Source: Avena insularis
Taxonomy: Eukaryota > Streptophyta > Magnoliopsida > Poales > Poaceae
DNA length: 64,000 nt
Direction: 5' to 3'
NCBI GenBank assembly: GCA_023614405.1
Contig: CM042688.1
Coordinates: 71,224,253 to 71,288,252 of the forward strand
How positions within the stretch are numbered: position 1 is the first letter of the stretch; each line of letters starts with the position of its first letter. Under the pieces are notes generated by a model. That model did not search any database and had not been told where the DNA came from. It saw only the letters and a program-made list of their open reading frames with translations. Of this stretch, positions 22,194-32,587 are shown piece by piece. The position numbers and the translations under genes are program-made.

Positions 22194-22388
22194 TTACTTA
22201 TGAAGACCTAACCTCATGCTACTCAACTTTAGTCCCAAGTAAGCTCTTGTCATTGTAAGTACATATGTATCATAGAGAACCGCCAACGGGGTACCCCTTG
22301 CACATGATACAGGAGCTATCCCATAATCAAAATGACAAGGCAAGCAGACAGTGAGCATCTCAACGATCTTTTTATTTGCTATTTGCAT
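22194..22388 (-). CDS. Short ORF repeated in three Athila 3' regions
   Basis: 64 codons, starting MQIANKKIVEMLTVCLPCHF and containing ARGTPLAVLYDTYVL. A near copy is open in Athila-A at about 7798-7941 (NKKIAEMLVVCLSFHF, ARGTLLAVLYDTHVL); in Athila-C (about 48979-48824, -) it is interrupted by one stop. This may only reflect DNA homology. No domain is recognised. Confidence 0.25.
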   Translation of the reverse strand: MQIANKKIVEMLTVCLPCHFDYGIAPVSCARGTPLAVLYDTYVLTMTRAYLGLKLSSMRLGLHK

Positions 22389-23527
22389 AGGTTTTTATTG
22401 AGGATGCTTCATAGAGTGCTCATTATGGTTATGCTGCAAGTTTCCACCATGATTAGGCATGGCTTAGGCTAGCGGCCTAGGCGTTTCTCTAACACACATA
22501 CAAACTCCATGATCTTACAAGTTCCCCTTTTATTTCACACCACTCGGATCCATAAGCAAAAAGAACATGATATCAACGGGGTACAAAGTACAAGTGCAAT
22601 GTTGAAAGCGTTACCCATGATACATGGTTCTTCTAACTTCAACTTATAAAGTGCAAGCATATACTCAACAAAGATGGACTCAATGGTTCAAGTTTATTAA
22701 GGGCAAGAAAAGTAAAGTGTGCCATCAAGTTCGTGAGAGCTTTAATCACTAATTTTCACATAACAAGTTTAATTCGGAAGGTAGATAAAAGCATGAATAT
22801 ACTTGGAATAGAAAATGCTAATAGGTAGGTATGGTGGACTCTTTGGGATAACTTGGTTTTATTTGGAGTTGGATGCATGACTAGAACTCATACTTGGTCA
22901 TGGAGGCTAGCAACAGACTGGGAGCGACCGACTAAAAGAGCAATAATGGCCATAATCATGCAGAGCGACAAAACATCATTGATCAAAGCATAAAGTGATA
23001 CTACAAGTTGAAACTAAAGGATCATCAAGGCTATGGTGACTTGGGATAGTCATAACATGGTGTGAGCATGCGCCAAGTCAACCCAAATAAAGCATCAAAG
23101 GAGAATACCACAATACTATGCTTTAATATGCTAAAACAACACATGATCCTTACAAGGCACATTAAGCAATCTCAATTGTTTATAACAAGTCATGCTACAA
23201 CAAAGAATACTAAGCATAAAGCCAAAACAATATCAAGCATGGCATGACAAAGCATAGGCCATAGTCAAAAACAAGCTCCTTTTTACCACTTAAGCATGAA
23301 CTTTTCCTACTCTTTTCCAATCCAAACCAACTTATTCAAAAACTAATGTATGAGTGAGGGGTCCAACCAATTTATTCAGCAAACTAAGAAAACCAAGCAA
23401 ACGAAAAACCAAAACGAAAACGAAAAATAAGACGCTCCAAGAACAACACAACTGTGCATGAAACAATAAAAATGAAGTGTGGGAAGAAACCTGGGATTTT
23501 TATTGATGAAGGAGGGGATGCCTTGGG

Positions 23528-23540
23528 CATCCCCAAGCTT
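23528..23540 (-). promoter_or_regulatory. Internal copy of the polypurine tract (Athila-B)
   Basis: AAGCTTGGGGATG on -, an exact 13-nt copy of the 3' tract, 2013 bp upstream of it in element sense. Athila-C has the same at 50136-50148, 2007 bp from its own 3' tract. It could act as a second plus-strand primer, as central tracts do in some retroelements. Confidence 0.5.
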
Positions 23541-24199
23541 TGACGCTTGTACTTCGTGGATATTTCTTGGGGTGACACGCGTGGCATCCCCTATCTTGAG
23601 CTTTAGTCCATCCTTCATCTCATTACTCATTCCTTCCATACACCTGAAAATTTTCCTTCATACAAAACTTCACACAATCTTTATTAGCAACATTAGTGCA
23701 CTCAAGATAATAAGTATTTGGGTTTAGTTTCAACACCAATAAAACTTCCATTAAAACACAAGCTACTATAGCACTTCCCTCAAAAAGCTCAATTCCCCAA
23801 AAGAACTCAAAGAGGAACCAACAAGAAGCAAATGCAAATAATGGCAGAAATCTATCAAAACAGACCAGCAGGTAAAAACCAATTTTTTCGAAGATCTTCT
23901 GTTGCACAAATCGAAACGTGTTGAACTAACGAAAGTTAGATAACAACCTCGGGAAGAAGCACAAACATTCACGCCTCAAAAGGACGTACAGAGATTTTAC
24001 ACGAACTTTTACGGTGAAGAACAAAAATCTGTTTCGGGATAGCAACTTTCCCAAGCATTATTTCTCTCTCATTAGAGGTTACTCTTGGAACAAAAGGCAA
24101 ATAAATAGGATAAGGAGCGGTTATTACAGAGGTAATAACTTCCAAGACTCATCTAAAACTTTTGGGTTATCTCCCAATAAGTACTTTTCTTTAACGCCT

Positions 24200-24949
24200 T
24201 TAAGTTAGGCATGATAGTTTGAGAAGATGGTCATATAGGAAATATGAATTGAAGTAAAAGAGAGCATCAAGAAGCAAATTCAAAGTACATTTAAGTCTAA
24301 CCCACTTCCTATGAAAAATAATCTTGTAAAGAAACAAGTCATGAAAGCACAAAGCAATAATCATAGTAAAGCAAAACAAGTGCAACTTCAAGATTTTCAA
24401 CATAAAGAGGGGAAACTTAATATCGTTGAGATACATAAAACCATGTTTCCCTCTCTCATAATAAATTTCAGTAGCATAATGAATAAAATTAACAATATAA
24501 ATATCACATAAAACATTCTTATCATGAGCCACATCCATAAAAGAATTAATACTCTCCACATAAGCATAGTCATTCTTATTAATTATAGTGGGAGCAAATT
24601 CAACAAAATAGCTATCATTATTATTCTCATCACCATAATCATCAAATATAGGAGGCATATTGTAATCATAATTAATTTTCTCCTCAATAGTAGGTGGACT
24701 GAAAATATCATATTCATCATTGTAATCATCATATATTGGAGGTTTGATATCATCATAAGCAATAGAATAGCTATCTTCCAAAGCTGGGGAACTAAAAAGA
24801 TCATTTTCATAAATACTAGCTTCCCCAAGCTTAGACTTTTCCATAGCATTAGCAATAATGGTGTCCAAAGAATTCATACTAACAACATTGCTATTAGCAT
24901 GCAAATAAAGTTCCATAGGTTTTTTTAATTTTATCTTCAAACACTTCAT
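24200..24949 (-). CDS. Uncharacterised ORF of a non-autonomous Athila element
   Basis: 249 codons. The first 120 residues are rich in Asp, Tyr and Asn (PPIYDDYNDEYDIFSPPTIE; MPPIFDDYGDENNNDSYFVE), then NVLCDIYIVNFIHYATEIYY and ERGKHGFMYLNDIKFPLFML. The C-terminal third is hydrophobic with possible membrane segments (LFCFTMIIALCFHDLFLY) and ends HLLKLSCLT. Another ATG at 25004 opens an overlapping frame (MENNNKIRELYSIYLELGHE), so a 1-base indel may have split a longer N-terminus. I believe similar ORFs are frequent in wheat-group Athila derivatives; function is unknown. It takes the place of gag-pol between leader and 3' region. Confidence 0.55.
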   Translation of the reverse strand: MKCLKIKLKKPMELYLHANSNVVSMNSLDTIIANAMEKSKLGEASIYENDLFSSPALEDSYSIAYDDIKPPIYDDYNDEYDIFSPPTIEEKINYDYNMPPIFDDYGDENNNDSYFVEFAPTIINKNDYAYVESINSFMDVAHDKNVLCDIYIVNFIHYATEIYYERGKHGFMYLNDIKFPLFMLKILKLHLFCFTMIIALCFHDLFLYKIIFHRKWVRLKCTLNLLLDALFYFNSYFLYDHLLKLSCLT

Positions 24950-25106
24950 GTCCTAACTCAAGATAAATACTATAAAGCTCTCTAATTTTGTTGTTGTTTT
25001 CCATTAAGCCTAACTAGTGAAAACAAGAAAAAAAAGACAAAATTGCAGAATCTAAAGGAAATAACTTCGAGTACTCACACCGGAGGATGTGAGTACCTTT
25101 TACCTT

Positions 25107-25127
25107 ACCTCCCCGGCAACGGCACCA
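25107..25127 (-). promoter_or_regulatory. Primer binding site of Athila-B
   Basis: TGGTGCCGTTGCCGGGGAGG on -, about 10 bp after the 5' LTR end. It is the Athila-type site and probably pairs with a tRNA 3' end; the tRNA (Asp in classical Athila) is from memory. Confidence 0.75.
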
Positions 25128-25137
25128 GAAAATAGCT

Positions 25138-25986
25138 TGATGTCTACACACTTATATTCTTGTAGACAGTTGTTGGGCCTCCAAGTGCAGAGGTTTGTAG
25201 AACAACAACAAGTTTCTCTTAAGTGGATCACCCAAGGTTTATCGAACTCAGGAAGGAAGTGGTCAAAGTTATCCCCTCTCAAGCAACCCTGCAATCAAGA
25301 TACAACAAGTCTCTTGTGTCCCCAACACACCCAATACACTTGTCAGGTGTATAGGTGCACTAGTTCGGTGAAGAGATAGTGAAATACAAGTGGTATGGAT
25401 AATTATAAGTGGTAACGGTGCCAGAAAATAGCTTGATCGCGTGTGGTTGATGTGTGGAAAGACTAAAGGCAAACTAAAATAAAGATGGAAGCAAGCAAAC
25501 ATGTAACAGATCTAATTGCAAACGGTGTATCAATGCTTAGAAACAAGGCCTAGGGATCATACTTTCACTAGTGAACACTCTCATATAAATATCTTCTCTT
25601 TATGAGACTACTCTTAACTACTCTCCGGTTGGACACTCTAATCATTGCTAGGGCTATAATAGCACTCCTCAAAGTTCGCTTTCCGCATCTAGATAACCCC
25701 ACACTATCACCTTGAGCACTAGATGGTTCCAACAAACACCACAATTTCATAAAGACATCCAATTCCAAATATAACACATAACAAGTATTTGTAATCTCTA
25801 GCCTAAGTGCCACCATGGTGTGCACACTATCAACTTCACACACATGGGGAGACCAGAGATCTAATAAAGCACTTGAGTAGCAAGGTAGATCTACTTGATT
25901 ACAAAGCTCATGATCACAATATGATCATGCATAGAGAGAGAGATGAACACATAGCTACCGGTAGAACCCTTAGCCTCGAGAGAGAA
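25138..25986 (-). repeat. Truncated 5' LTR of Athila-B
   Basis: It matches the 3' LTR from TGATGTCTACACAC for about 850 bp, then stops at CCTCGAGAGAGAA, where Tat-2 leader begins. The upstream U3 part is lost, so no promoter remains. Confidence 0.8.
25411..25437 (-). other. Fossil LTR end plus primer binding site inside the Athila-B LTR
   Basis: On - it reads ATCAAGCTATTTTCTGG then CACCGTTACC. The true LTR/PBS boundary of the same element (about 25119-25145) reads ATCAAGCTATTTTCTGG then TGCCGTTGCC, so only about 3 of 27 bases differ. The same inner copy is in the 3' LTR near 20355-20381. Confidence 0.6.
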
Positions 25987-26026
25987 TGCAGATCCGAAGC
26001 TCACTTGCCCAACGGTGGGCGCCAAC
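25987..26026 (-). repeat. Leftover Tat-2 PBS and leader beyond the 3' LTR
   Basis: GTTGGCGCCCACCGTTGGGC on - and the adjacent leader match the true 5' PBS region at 37678-37717. A normal 3' LTR would be followed by target DNA, so this shows a tandem or recombined element. Confidence 0.8.
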
Positions 26027-26535
26027 TGTCGTCGGATTGATGACAAGTACGCCATGAGGGGGTCCTCGAGGCGTGCGGAAGAGAGGGGTGTGAGACGTAC
26101 GGTATTCCGGGGCGGTGAGCACACAAGTTTACCCAGGTTCGGATCCACTGGCTTTGGACAGATCCTACTCCTGTTAGCAATCCAGTAATACGGCAAAGCC
26201 AGAATATGGGTTACAAGGGTTTCGCCTGTGCGAGTTGATAGTCTAAAGTGTTGGGGTGCCCTAAAGGCTCTCCCTAGGACGGCTTATATAGATATCTGGC
26301 CTAGGGTTTACAAGAGAGATCCATCCAGCTACGACTAAGAGTCGGTTACAAAGTACATCTTGAACTACAAGTAACACTATGGGCCTAAGTCGGTAAGTCT
26401 TCTGGGCCTTCCTGTGGCCATATTGGACTCCGTATTTCTCCCTGACTGGGCCGCCCGTGAAGAAAAGCTCTAACCTGAAGTGGGCCACCCTGGTCCGTGA
26501 GGAACTATGAGGATACCCGGAAAGTATATCCCCAA
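26027..26535 (-). repeat. 3' LTR of Tat-2
   Basis: 509 bp, from TGTCGTCGGATTG to TATATCCCCAA on +. TATA box CTATATAAG on - at 26283-26291. On - the LTR seems to begin TTGGGGATATAC, right after the purine-rich GGAGGCCTCCGAGGGCTGCT. Confidence 0.85.
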
Positions 26536-26839
26536 TAGCAGCCCTCGGAGGCCTCCAAGATCCAAAGTCGGTTTATCATCGTCTTGCTTAATCTTTGGCT
26601 TGCAGAATCTTGAAGGGTTCCTGAAACTTCACAACAAAAAATACGATCCGGGTCTTAAAAAATAAGTCGGACCTATCAACAGGTTACTCGGATTTTCCAG
26701 CTTGATTTCAAACTAAGCCGGAACTTGGTCTCTAACGCCACCTGACACAAGTCATGGTCAAGTCACGTCATCTGACAGGCATTCCGTCAGCACAACCATT
26801 GGTGGGTCCACAGTTCGTGGAACCGAGAAGCTCCATAAC

Positions 26840-29800
26840 ATGGAGAAGGAAGGGCTCCTCCGCGCCGGCGACTGGTGGAGCGGCTTCGAGGAAACCGTCC
26901 CCAACCCACGCGCCGGCGAGCGGGTCCACTTCGGCACCCACCTCGACAGAGGTTTGTCATTTCCTCCCTCGGAGTTCTTCTCCGAGGTGATTGATCATTA
27001 CGGAGTTCAACTCCATCATCTTCCTCCCAACTCTCTCTTAGAGATGAGCGCTTACGCTTCTTTGTGTGAGGGCTTTCTTGGCATTAGGCCGAGTTTGACC
27101 TTATTCCGGTACTATTTTCATGTCCGGAGAAACTCTATTACTGCCGGTGTTCCTTACATCACCGGTACTATTAGTTTTTCGCTTAGACGCGAGCGCGCAT
27201 ATCCCAAAATCCTAGCCAGTGACTCGGTCAAACAATGGCCAGCCACATTCTTTTACCATAGGGATATTCCGGCTCCCGGCAAAGCCACTGCTTTACTGGC
27301 TTTCATCAACGGAGCTGCCACGGCCCAACCGTCCTGGGACGAGGCTCCTCCGTCTCTCACTGATGATCTGATCCTCGCTAAGAGGCGGATCGAATACTTG
27401 ATCAAACACAAGGGACTGAAGGGATTCGACTTGGTCCAATGCTAGGTCTCACTCCAGATCTAGCCCCTTCAGTACCATGGAGATCGACTGATGCACTCCA
27501 TCACGTCGTCCAAGAAAGACTCCCTCCGCATCAGCCCCAAAGCCTACACCATGCAGGGCTATATAAGCCAGATTAAGTGGCTGATCAGGGAGCGGATCGA
27601 GAGGAGGATCCCGGAGGTTTCTCTGGATATGCATACGGCGGAAAACCCCATAGTGCTGGTAAGCTTCTAGTAGTACACCTTTTTATGTGTTTCAATCTTC
27701 GAGTTCCATTGCAATACTGATATGTTTTCTTCTTTTCAGCTTGGTGACCTCCCCGAGTCAGAACTTGCTCTGCTCGAAGGATATCCTCCGGAGTTCTCTC
27801 AGGAGATAGAGGTGGTCCCATTGCCGGACCTTGCGCTCAAGAAGCGCAAAGCTCCAACAGTGGTTGTTGGCAGAAAGGAGGTGCCCGTCGTGAAGAGTTA
27901 ACTTTCAATCACAACTTCCGCCTTTGCACTTTACTCGGATTTTCTTCCGAGATGTAATGTTTCTGACTTTACTACATTCTCAGAGCAAAACCGCTCATCA
28001 AGGGCAAATGGAAGGGAACTTCTTCGAAGCCCTTGCGTCAGACGAAGCTTACCATAGCTTCTCCTGTCGTGGCTCCTCCGACTCCTACCCCTCAACCTTC
28101 TGCAACGCCGGTGACCATACCTTCTCCGGTCGTCGCAGAAGATCCGGCTCCTTCAACGGAGCCTGCGATACTTGAATCGCAAACTGATGTCACCATGGGT
28201 GAGTCAGATTTAGATAAGGGTGAACCCTCTTTGGGTAATGATTCCTCGGCAGAAACCTTCGCCGAAAACCTTATCAGCAATCCGGGACTTGCCAAGTTTG
28301 GCCTGTCCTGGAAATCTGCTGAAGAGATCCAGCGGCTAGCCAGGCAATGCCTGGAGAAAAGAAACTTATCTGCCGAAGCAGAAGCACAAGAGGCAGAGGA
28401 CATCAAGTTCTCCGACCTTCTTGCCCAGGTGCGCCTTCGCGACGAGAGGATAAGGACCGGTGAGCTTCCAACAGCACGTGTGATTCCTCTGACTCTCACC
28501 GAGAAGGTTCCCGTTGAAGTGAACGCGAGTTTGGATAAACTCTCTCACGAACAATATGTAAGTCGGAATTCCAACTCCTGTTTTTCCTTTGTCTCATATC
28601 ATATCCTCTAGCCCCCAAGCATGAAGTAGGATAAATAATCCAGGTTTATGCTTCATTAGGATGCCAAAGAATGAACTAGTGTATCCCCCAAGGCTCGTGC
28701 TGATATTAGCAAAAATATTAGCTCGGGTCTTTAGTAGCTTTCTGACTTTGGGTATTCTGACTTACAGAAAGTATGTTCCTATAACCAGGATTTATTGAAG
28801 AATGTATGTGATAAGCGGAGAGAGATCAAGGCTCTCCGACTTAAAAATGCTGAACTTAAAGTCTCCAAGGATGAGGCTGAAGGTAAAACTTTCGAGACTC
28901 AAGCCTTGTCTTTCATGTTTTCATAGTCGAACTTTTTCTGAACTGTTGTTCTTTTTGACTTACAACGCGGGTAAAACAATCATGCACCATGATTGAAGAG
29001 GCCGAGAACCTCAAGACTTTGGTGGTGGAGAACAATGAGCTTCACCAAGAGCTGGATAAGCTCAAGGCGGATCATGAGAAGAGCATAGCTCAAGTTCTCG
29101 AGTTCTCCTCCATGGCTACTGATGAGCGTGATCGCAAGATCGCTGCTCAAGATCAAAAAATCTCGGACCTCAAAAACGAGCTTAGCAGAGAGAGGGACCT
29201 TTCCGAAGCGCTTCAGGCTGAACTCCAGAGTCTTCGGGAAGAGAAGACCAAAATTGCCGACGTCATTTTCGGTACATTCCATCTACTTGACTTTTCCGCT
29301 TTCTTCGACTTCTATCAATGTCGGATTTTTCCTGACTTGTTTTGTGTATAGGTCCTCTGAACTTGACGGACTCTTCCTCCACCGAGCCCCGCACCCACCG
29401 GCTTACCCAAGTCGGTGATCTGCTTCATGACTTCCGCCAAGCCCTTGAGGACATCGGTGAAGCTCTCAAGATTCCGGACATGCACATCATGTCGGATTTT
29501 CAGGTGCGGGACAAGGCAAAGGATATGCCATAGCTTGTCTGGGATTGGAACATGTCTTACACGCGGACTGTGGCGCAAAACACTCTCACCATGGTCATGA
29601 GCCACCATGGAAACATGGAAATATGGCAAGTGACCAGAGGGTACTGCAAAGTTGATGAAGACGGCCAGGAGCAGGACCTTCAAGCCATCATGCACTCCTG
29701 TGCCGGATATGGGTGTCACGTAGCTGATTTGACCAGCTATGATACCCCTTTCTTCACCCGCGTGGATACTCCGCCTCCTCCTCCAGAAGAATCAGCAGAA

Positions 29801-29902
29801 GTTTCCGATGATGAACGCACCACCTCGGATGTGGATATCTCGGAACGATACCAAGGCGGTGTATCCAGCGAGCCGGCAGCTCCTTCCTCTCCTACATCAT
29901 AG
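26840..29902 (+). pseudogene. Antisense multi-exon gene of Tat-2 (putative gypsy-type transposon domain)
   Basis: ATG 26840 opens MEKEGLLRAGDWWSGFEETV and the PF04195-like core (GVQLHHLPPNSLLEMSAYAS, LCEGFLGIRPSLTLFRYYFH). TAG stops at 27443 and 27461 break exon 1, which ends at GTAAGC (27659). Exon 2 starts at 27740 (LGDLPESELALLEGYPPEFS). Exon 3, about 27982-28558, is Pro/Thr-rich then acidic (GLAKFGLSWKSAEEIQRLAR) and ends at GTAAGT. Exons at 28769-28881 and about 28997-29270 are coiled coil (ENNELHQELDKLKADHEKSI). The last, 29352-29902, ends in DDERTTSDVD and stop. It is opposite in strand to gag-pol and parallel in layout to the Tat-1 gene. Function is unknown. Confidence 0.75.
28566..28640. 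repeat. 75-bp direct repeat, copy in antisense-gene intron
   Basis: GAATTCCAACTCCTG...GATAAATAATC, identical over all 75 bases by eye to 37301-37375. Here it lies just after the GTAAGT donor of the antisense gene. Confidence 0.85.
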
Positions 29903-30485
29903 ATTAACAGAAGTATTTGTGTTATTCTGAAAAATATGATGGGCCTGTAAATATGCAGTACTTATAATTTTGCTAGTGCTAAGATTTTGATCTATTCAGC
30001 ACTTTTGGCTTTAAATTTTTGTGTGCCTGAAATGTTTACATAAGCACTTGAACTTTTTTCGCCTATACTTATCGTTTATCTGGCTTTCCGCCTCCTCCCT
30101 TTCGTGAGCCGGATAAACCTTCTGCTCGAAAACTTTGCCGAGCAACGGAGCTCAATTGCTAAACTAGTTTAAACTCAGAAACAAAGCAGGCTTCCAGTAC
30201 CAACAATTCACTACTCGGAAAATACCCGCATCCGGCAATCAGACAAATAACCAAAGTAAAGACTTAGAAACTTTAGAGTTATACCCGAGGGTAGCAATTT
30301 TAGAATCGGAAATCTAAACTAGAACGAACATGAGCATAAAGTACTTTCAAGCATTCTGGGATTTTCGACTATGACATGATCATTCGGAAATAAGATGGTA
30401 AAAACTTCTCAACAAAACTTGAGGCAACCAAAACTTTTATTTCTCATAGAACATGTACATATATATGATTACAAACAAGGATAAA
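29903..30485. other. Tat-2 gap between converging genes
   Basis: AT-rich; no ORF or RNA seen. It should hold the 3' ends of both the antisense gene and the pol transcript. Confidence 0.5.
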
Positions 30486-31500
30486 CTAAGAATAAAAGGG
30501 ATGTAGCTGAGCAATATTCCATGGTCTGTCTAACTCATCTGGATTTGTACTACCTCCAACTCTCTTTCTCTTCTTAGTAGCAGGTCTTTCTTTGACTGGC
30601 CTCATGTCAGTTAAGTAGTACGAACCATTGTGCAATACTCGACTAACTAAAAATGGCCCTTCCCATACTGGGCAAAGTTTGTGCTTTCTTTGTTGCACAA
30701 GCCGGAGAACCAAATCGCCTTTATTGAAGGATCTGTTTCTAACTCTCAGGCTATGATACTTGCGTAACTTCTGCTGATAGGCTGTTGATCTCATTTCAAC
30801 AACGACGCAAACTTCTTCGACTAAGTCAGATCATTTTGTCGAGAAACCTCGGCATCCTCTTCAATATACGCGGCCACTCTAGGAGAAGTGTGAATCAAAT
30901 CACTAGGAAGAACTGCTTCTGCACCATAGACCAAGAAGAAAGGTGTGTATCCGGTTGACCTATTCGGAGTCGTTCGTAAACGCCATATTACAGAGGGTAA
31001 TTCCTCTGCCCAAGCCCCCGCAGCACGTCGTGGTGGTGCTTCGAGTCTCGGTTTTAGACCTTGTAGGATTAAACCATTTGCTCTTTTGACTTGTCCGTTA
31101 GCCTGTGGATGTGCGACTGACGCAATGTCAAGCCGGATATTTTGCTCGTTGCAGAATTAAGCCAATTCTCCCATAGAGAAGTTACTCCCGTTGTCCGTGA
31201 TAATGCTATGTGGATAACCACACCGAATTATAACATTCTCGACAAATCTTTTGGCTGTTGCTCCATCACAACTACTGACAGGTTTAGCCTTAATCCATTT
31301 GGTGAGTAAATCCACTTGGAGCCCGTTTAAAAGGTCCTACCATATCAAGCCCCCAGACCGCAAAAGGCCATGTTATAGGTATTATTTGCAGCTGATCAGC
31401 CGGAACATGAGCTTGTTTGGCGTACTTTTGGCAGCCTTTGCACGTCTTGACTAATCGTTCGGCATCTGCCTCGAGTGAAGCAAAAATCCGTGTCTAAAAT
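30486..31500 (-). pseudogene. Integrase of Tat-2 pol
   Basis: On - the pieces read LVKTCKGCQKYAKQAHVPAD (zinc end), AVWGLDMVGPF (first Asp), HSIITDNGSNFS (second Asp) and HPQANGQVKRANG, where the third acidic residue, normally Glu, is Lys (codon AAA at 31085-31087). The tail reads YGAEAVLPSDL and GDLVLRLVQQRKHKLCPVWE, ending HPFYS before the stop at 30486-30488. A small deletion follows APSGFTH, and there are stops and shifts. It is dead both by frame and by active site. Confidence 0.75.
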
Positions 31501-32578
31501 CTTTTGCCACTAAAGAATTGGCTGCAGCATGGTGACCACACTCGCCTTCGTGGATTTCTCTTAAGATTTCCACTCCTTCTTCCGGAGATACACAGCGCTG
31601 AAAAACCCCAGAAGCACTCCGCTTATAGAGCTCACCTTTAACAATAGTATAGGCTTTTGCTCGTCGGATAATCTGCCGGCTCAGAACCTCGTCTTCAGGT
31701 AATTTGCCATCTACCAAATAATCGAGGTAGGGTTGAGTCCAGCTGGGAATTACAGCCAGAACTGCTATCAAAGGTGAGTCGGATTTGGTCGGATATTCCT
31801 CATCTACTCCCTTTATTGAGGGAACTTTGAGGTGCTCTAAAAAAGAGCCATCCGGGACCTCTTTCCGCGCAGAACCTATCCGAGATAGTGCATCTGCTTC
31901 CTCATTTTGTGCTCGAGGGATATGTTGAACTTCAAATCCTTCGAACGATTTAGATAGATCATCCACGACAGCTTTATATGTTGCCATGTGCTTATTTGCA
32001 TTACAAATATCCGACACTTGTTGAGCAACAAGATCCGAATCTCTGTAACACATGAAACGTCAGATGCCAATATCCTTAGCAATCCGGATTCCATGCAGCA
32101 GTGCTTCATACTCGGCAATATTGTTTGTCGCTGTGAAGTGGATCTGCAACACGTATAAAAGTTTATCTCCTTGGGGTGATTTGAGCACCACGCCAGCCCC
32201 CGAGCCCCCGCGAGCCTTAGACCCATCAAAATAGAGGGTCCAATATTTCGACTCAGGGAGGATCATGTGCTCCTTCGTCTCTGTCCAATCAGCGACAAAG
32301 TCAGCAAGGATCTGGGATTTGATTGCTGTCCGAGGTTTATACTCAATATCAAAAGCTGAAAGCTCTATGCCCCATTTGCGAGCGTCGCCCCAAGCGTCAT
32401 TGTTGTTGATTATATCTCTCATGGGAGTTGTGCTCACCACGGTAATTGGATGCTCCTGAAAGTAGTGTCGTAACTTACGAGATGCTAGAAAAACACCATA
32501 AGCCAACTTTTGATAGTGCGGATATCGCTGTTTTGATTCTGTCAGGAGCTCGCTGACAAAATAAGTCGGACGCTGCAC
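31501..32578 (-). pseudogene. RNase H domains of Tat-2 pol and linker to integrase
   Basis: 32578-32060 reads the RT-linked RNase H (YFVSELLTESKQRYPHYQKL; LADFVADWTE) and then a second plant-type RNase H start (YWTLYFDGSKARGGSGAGVV; NNIAEYEALLHGI). 32053-31501 continues RDSDLVAQQVSDICNANKHM, IPRAQNEEADALSRIGS and the integrase HHCC entry (GECGHHAAANSLVAKDF). A frame slip near 32055 separates them. The extra RNase H is a known feature of Tat elements. Confidence 0.75.
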
Positions 32579-32587
32579 CAGGTGTTC

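Larger units (their letters stand above)
21528..24199 (-). other. Athila-B 3' noncoding region
   Basis: About 2.7 kb, alignable with the same region of Athila-C (48142-50822) and partly with Athila-A (7795-8647). It has no long ORF. It contains the second polypurine-like tract, a small conserved ORF and an inverted repeat GGGGATGCC-TTG-GGCATCCCC at 23514-23534. Confidence 0.7.
20083..25986 (-). mobile_element. Non-autonomous Athila-like element, 5' LTR truncated (Athila-B)
   Basis: On the - strand the order is a partial 5' LTR (25986-25138), primer binding site, one ORF (24949-24200), a long 3' noncoding region, polypurine tract and a 3' LTR (21513-20083). There is no gag, protease, RT or integrase, so movement would depend on a related element. 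The 3' LTR is inserted in CACTA subterminal repeats. The 5' LTR stops at about 25986, where Tat-2 sequence begins with a few bases of shared sequence (GAA), as in illegitimate recombination. Confidence 0.8.
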
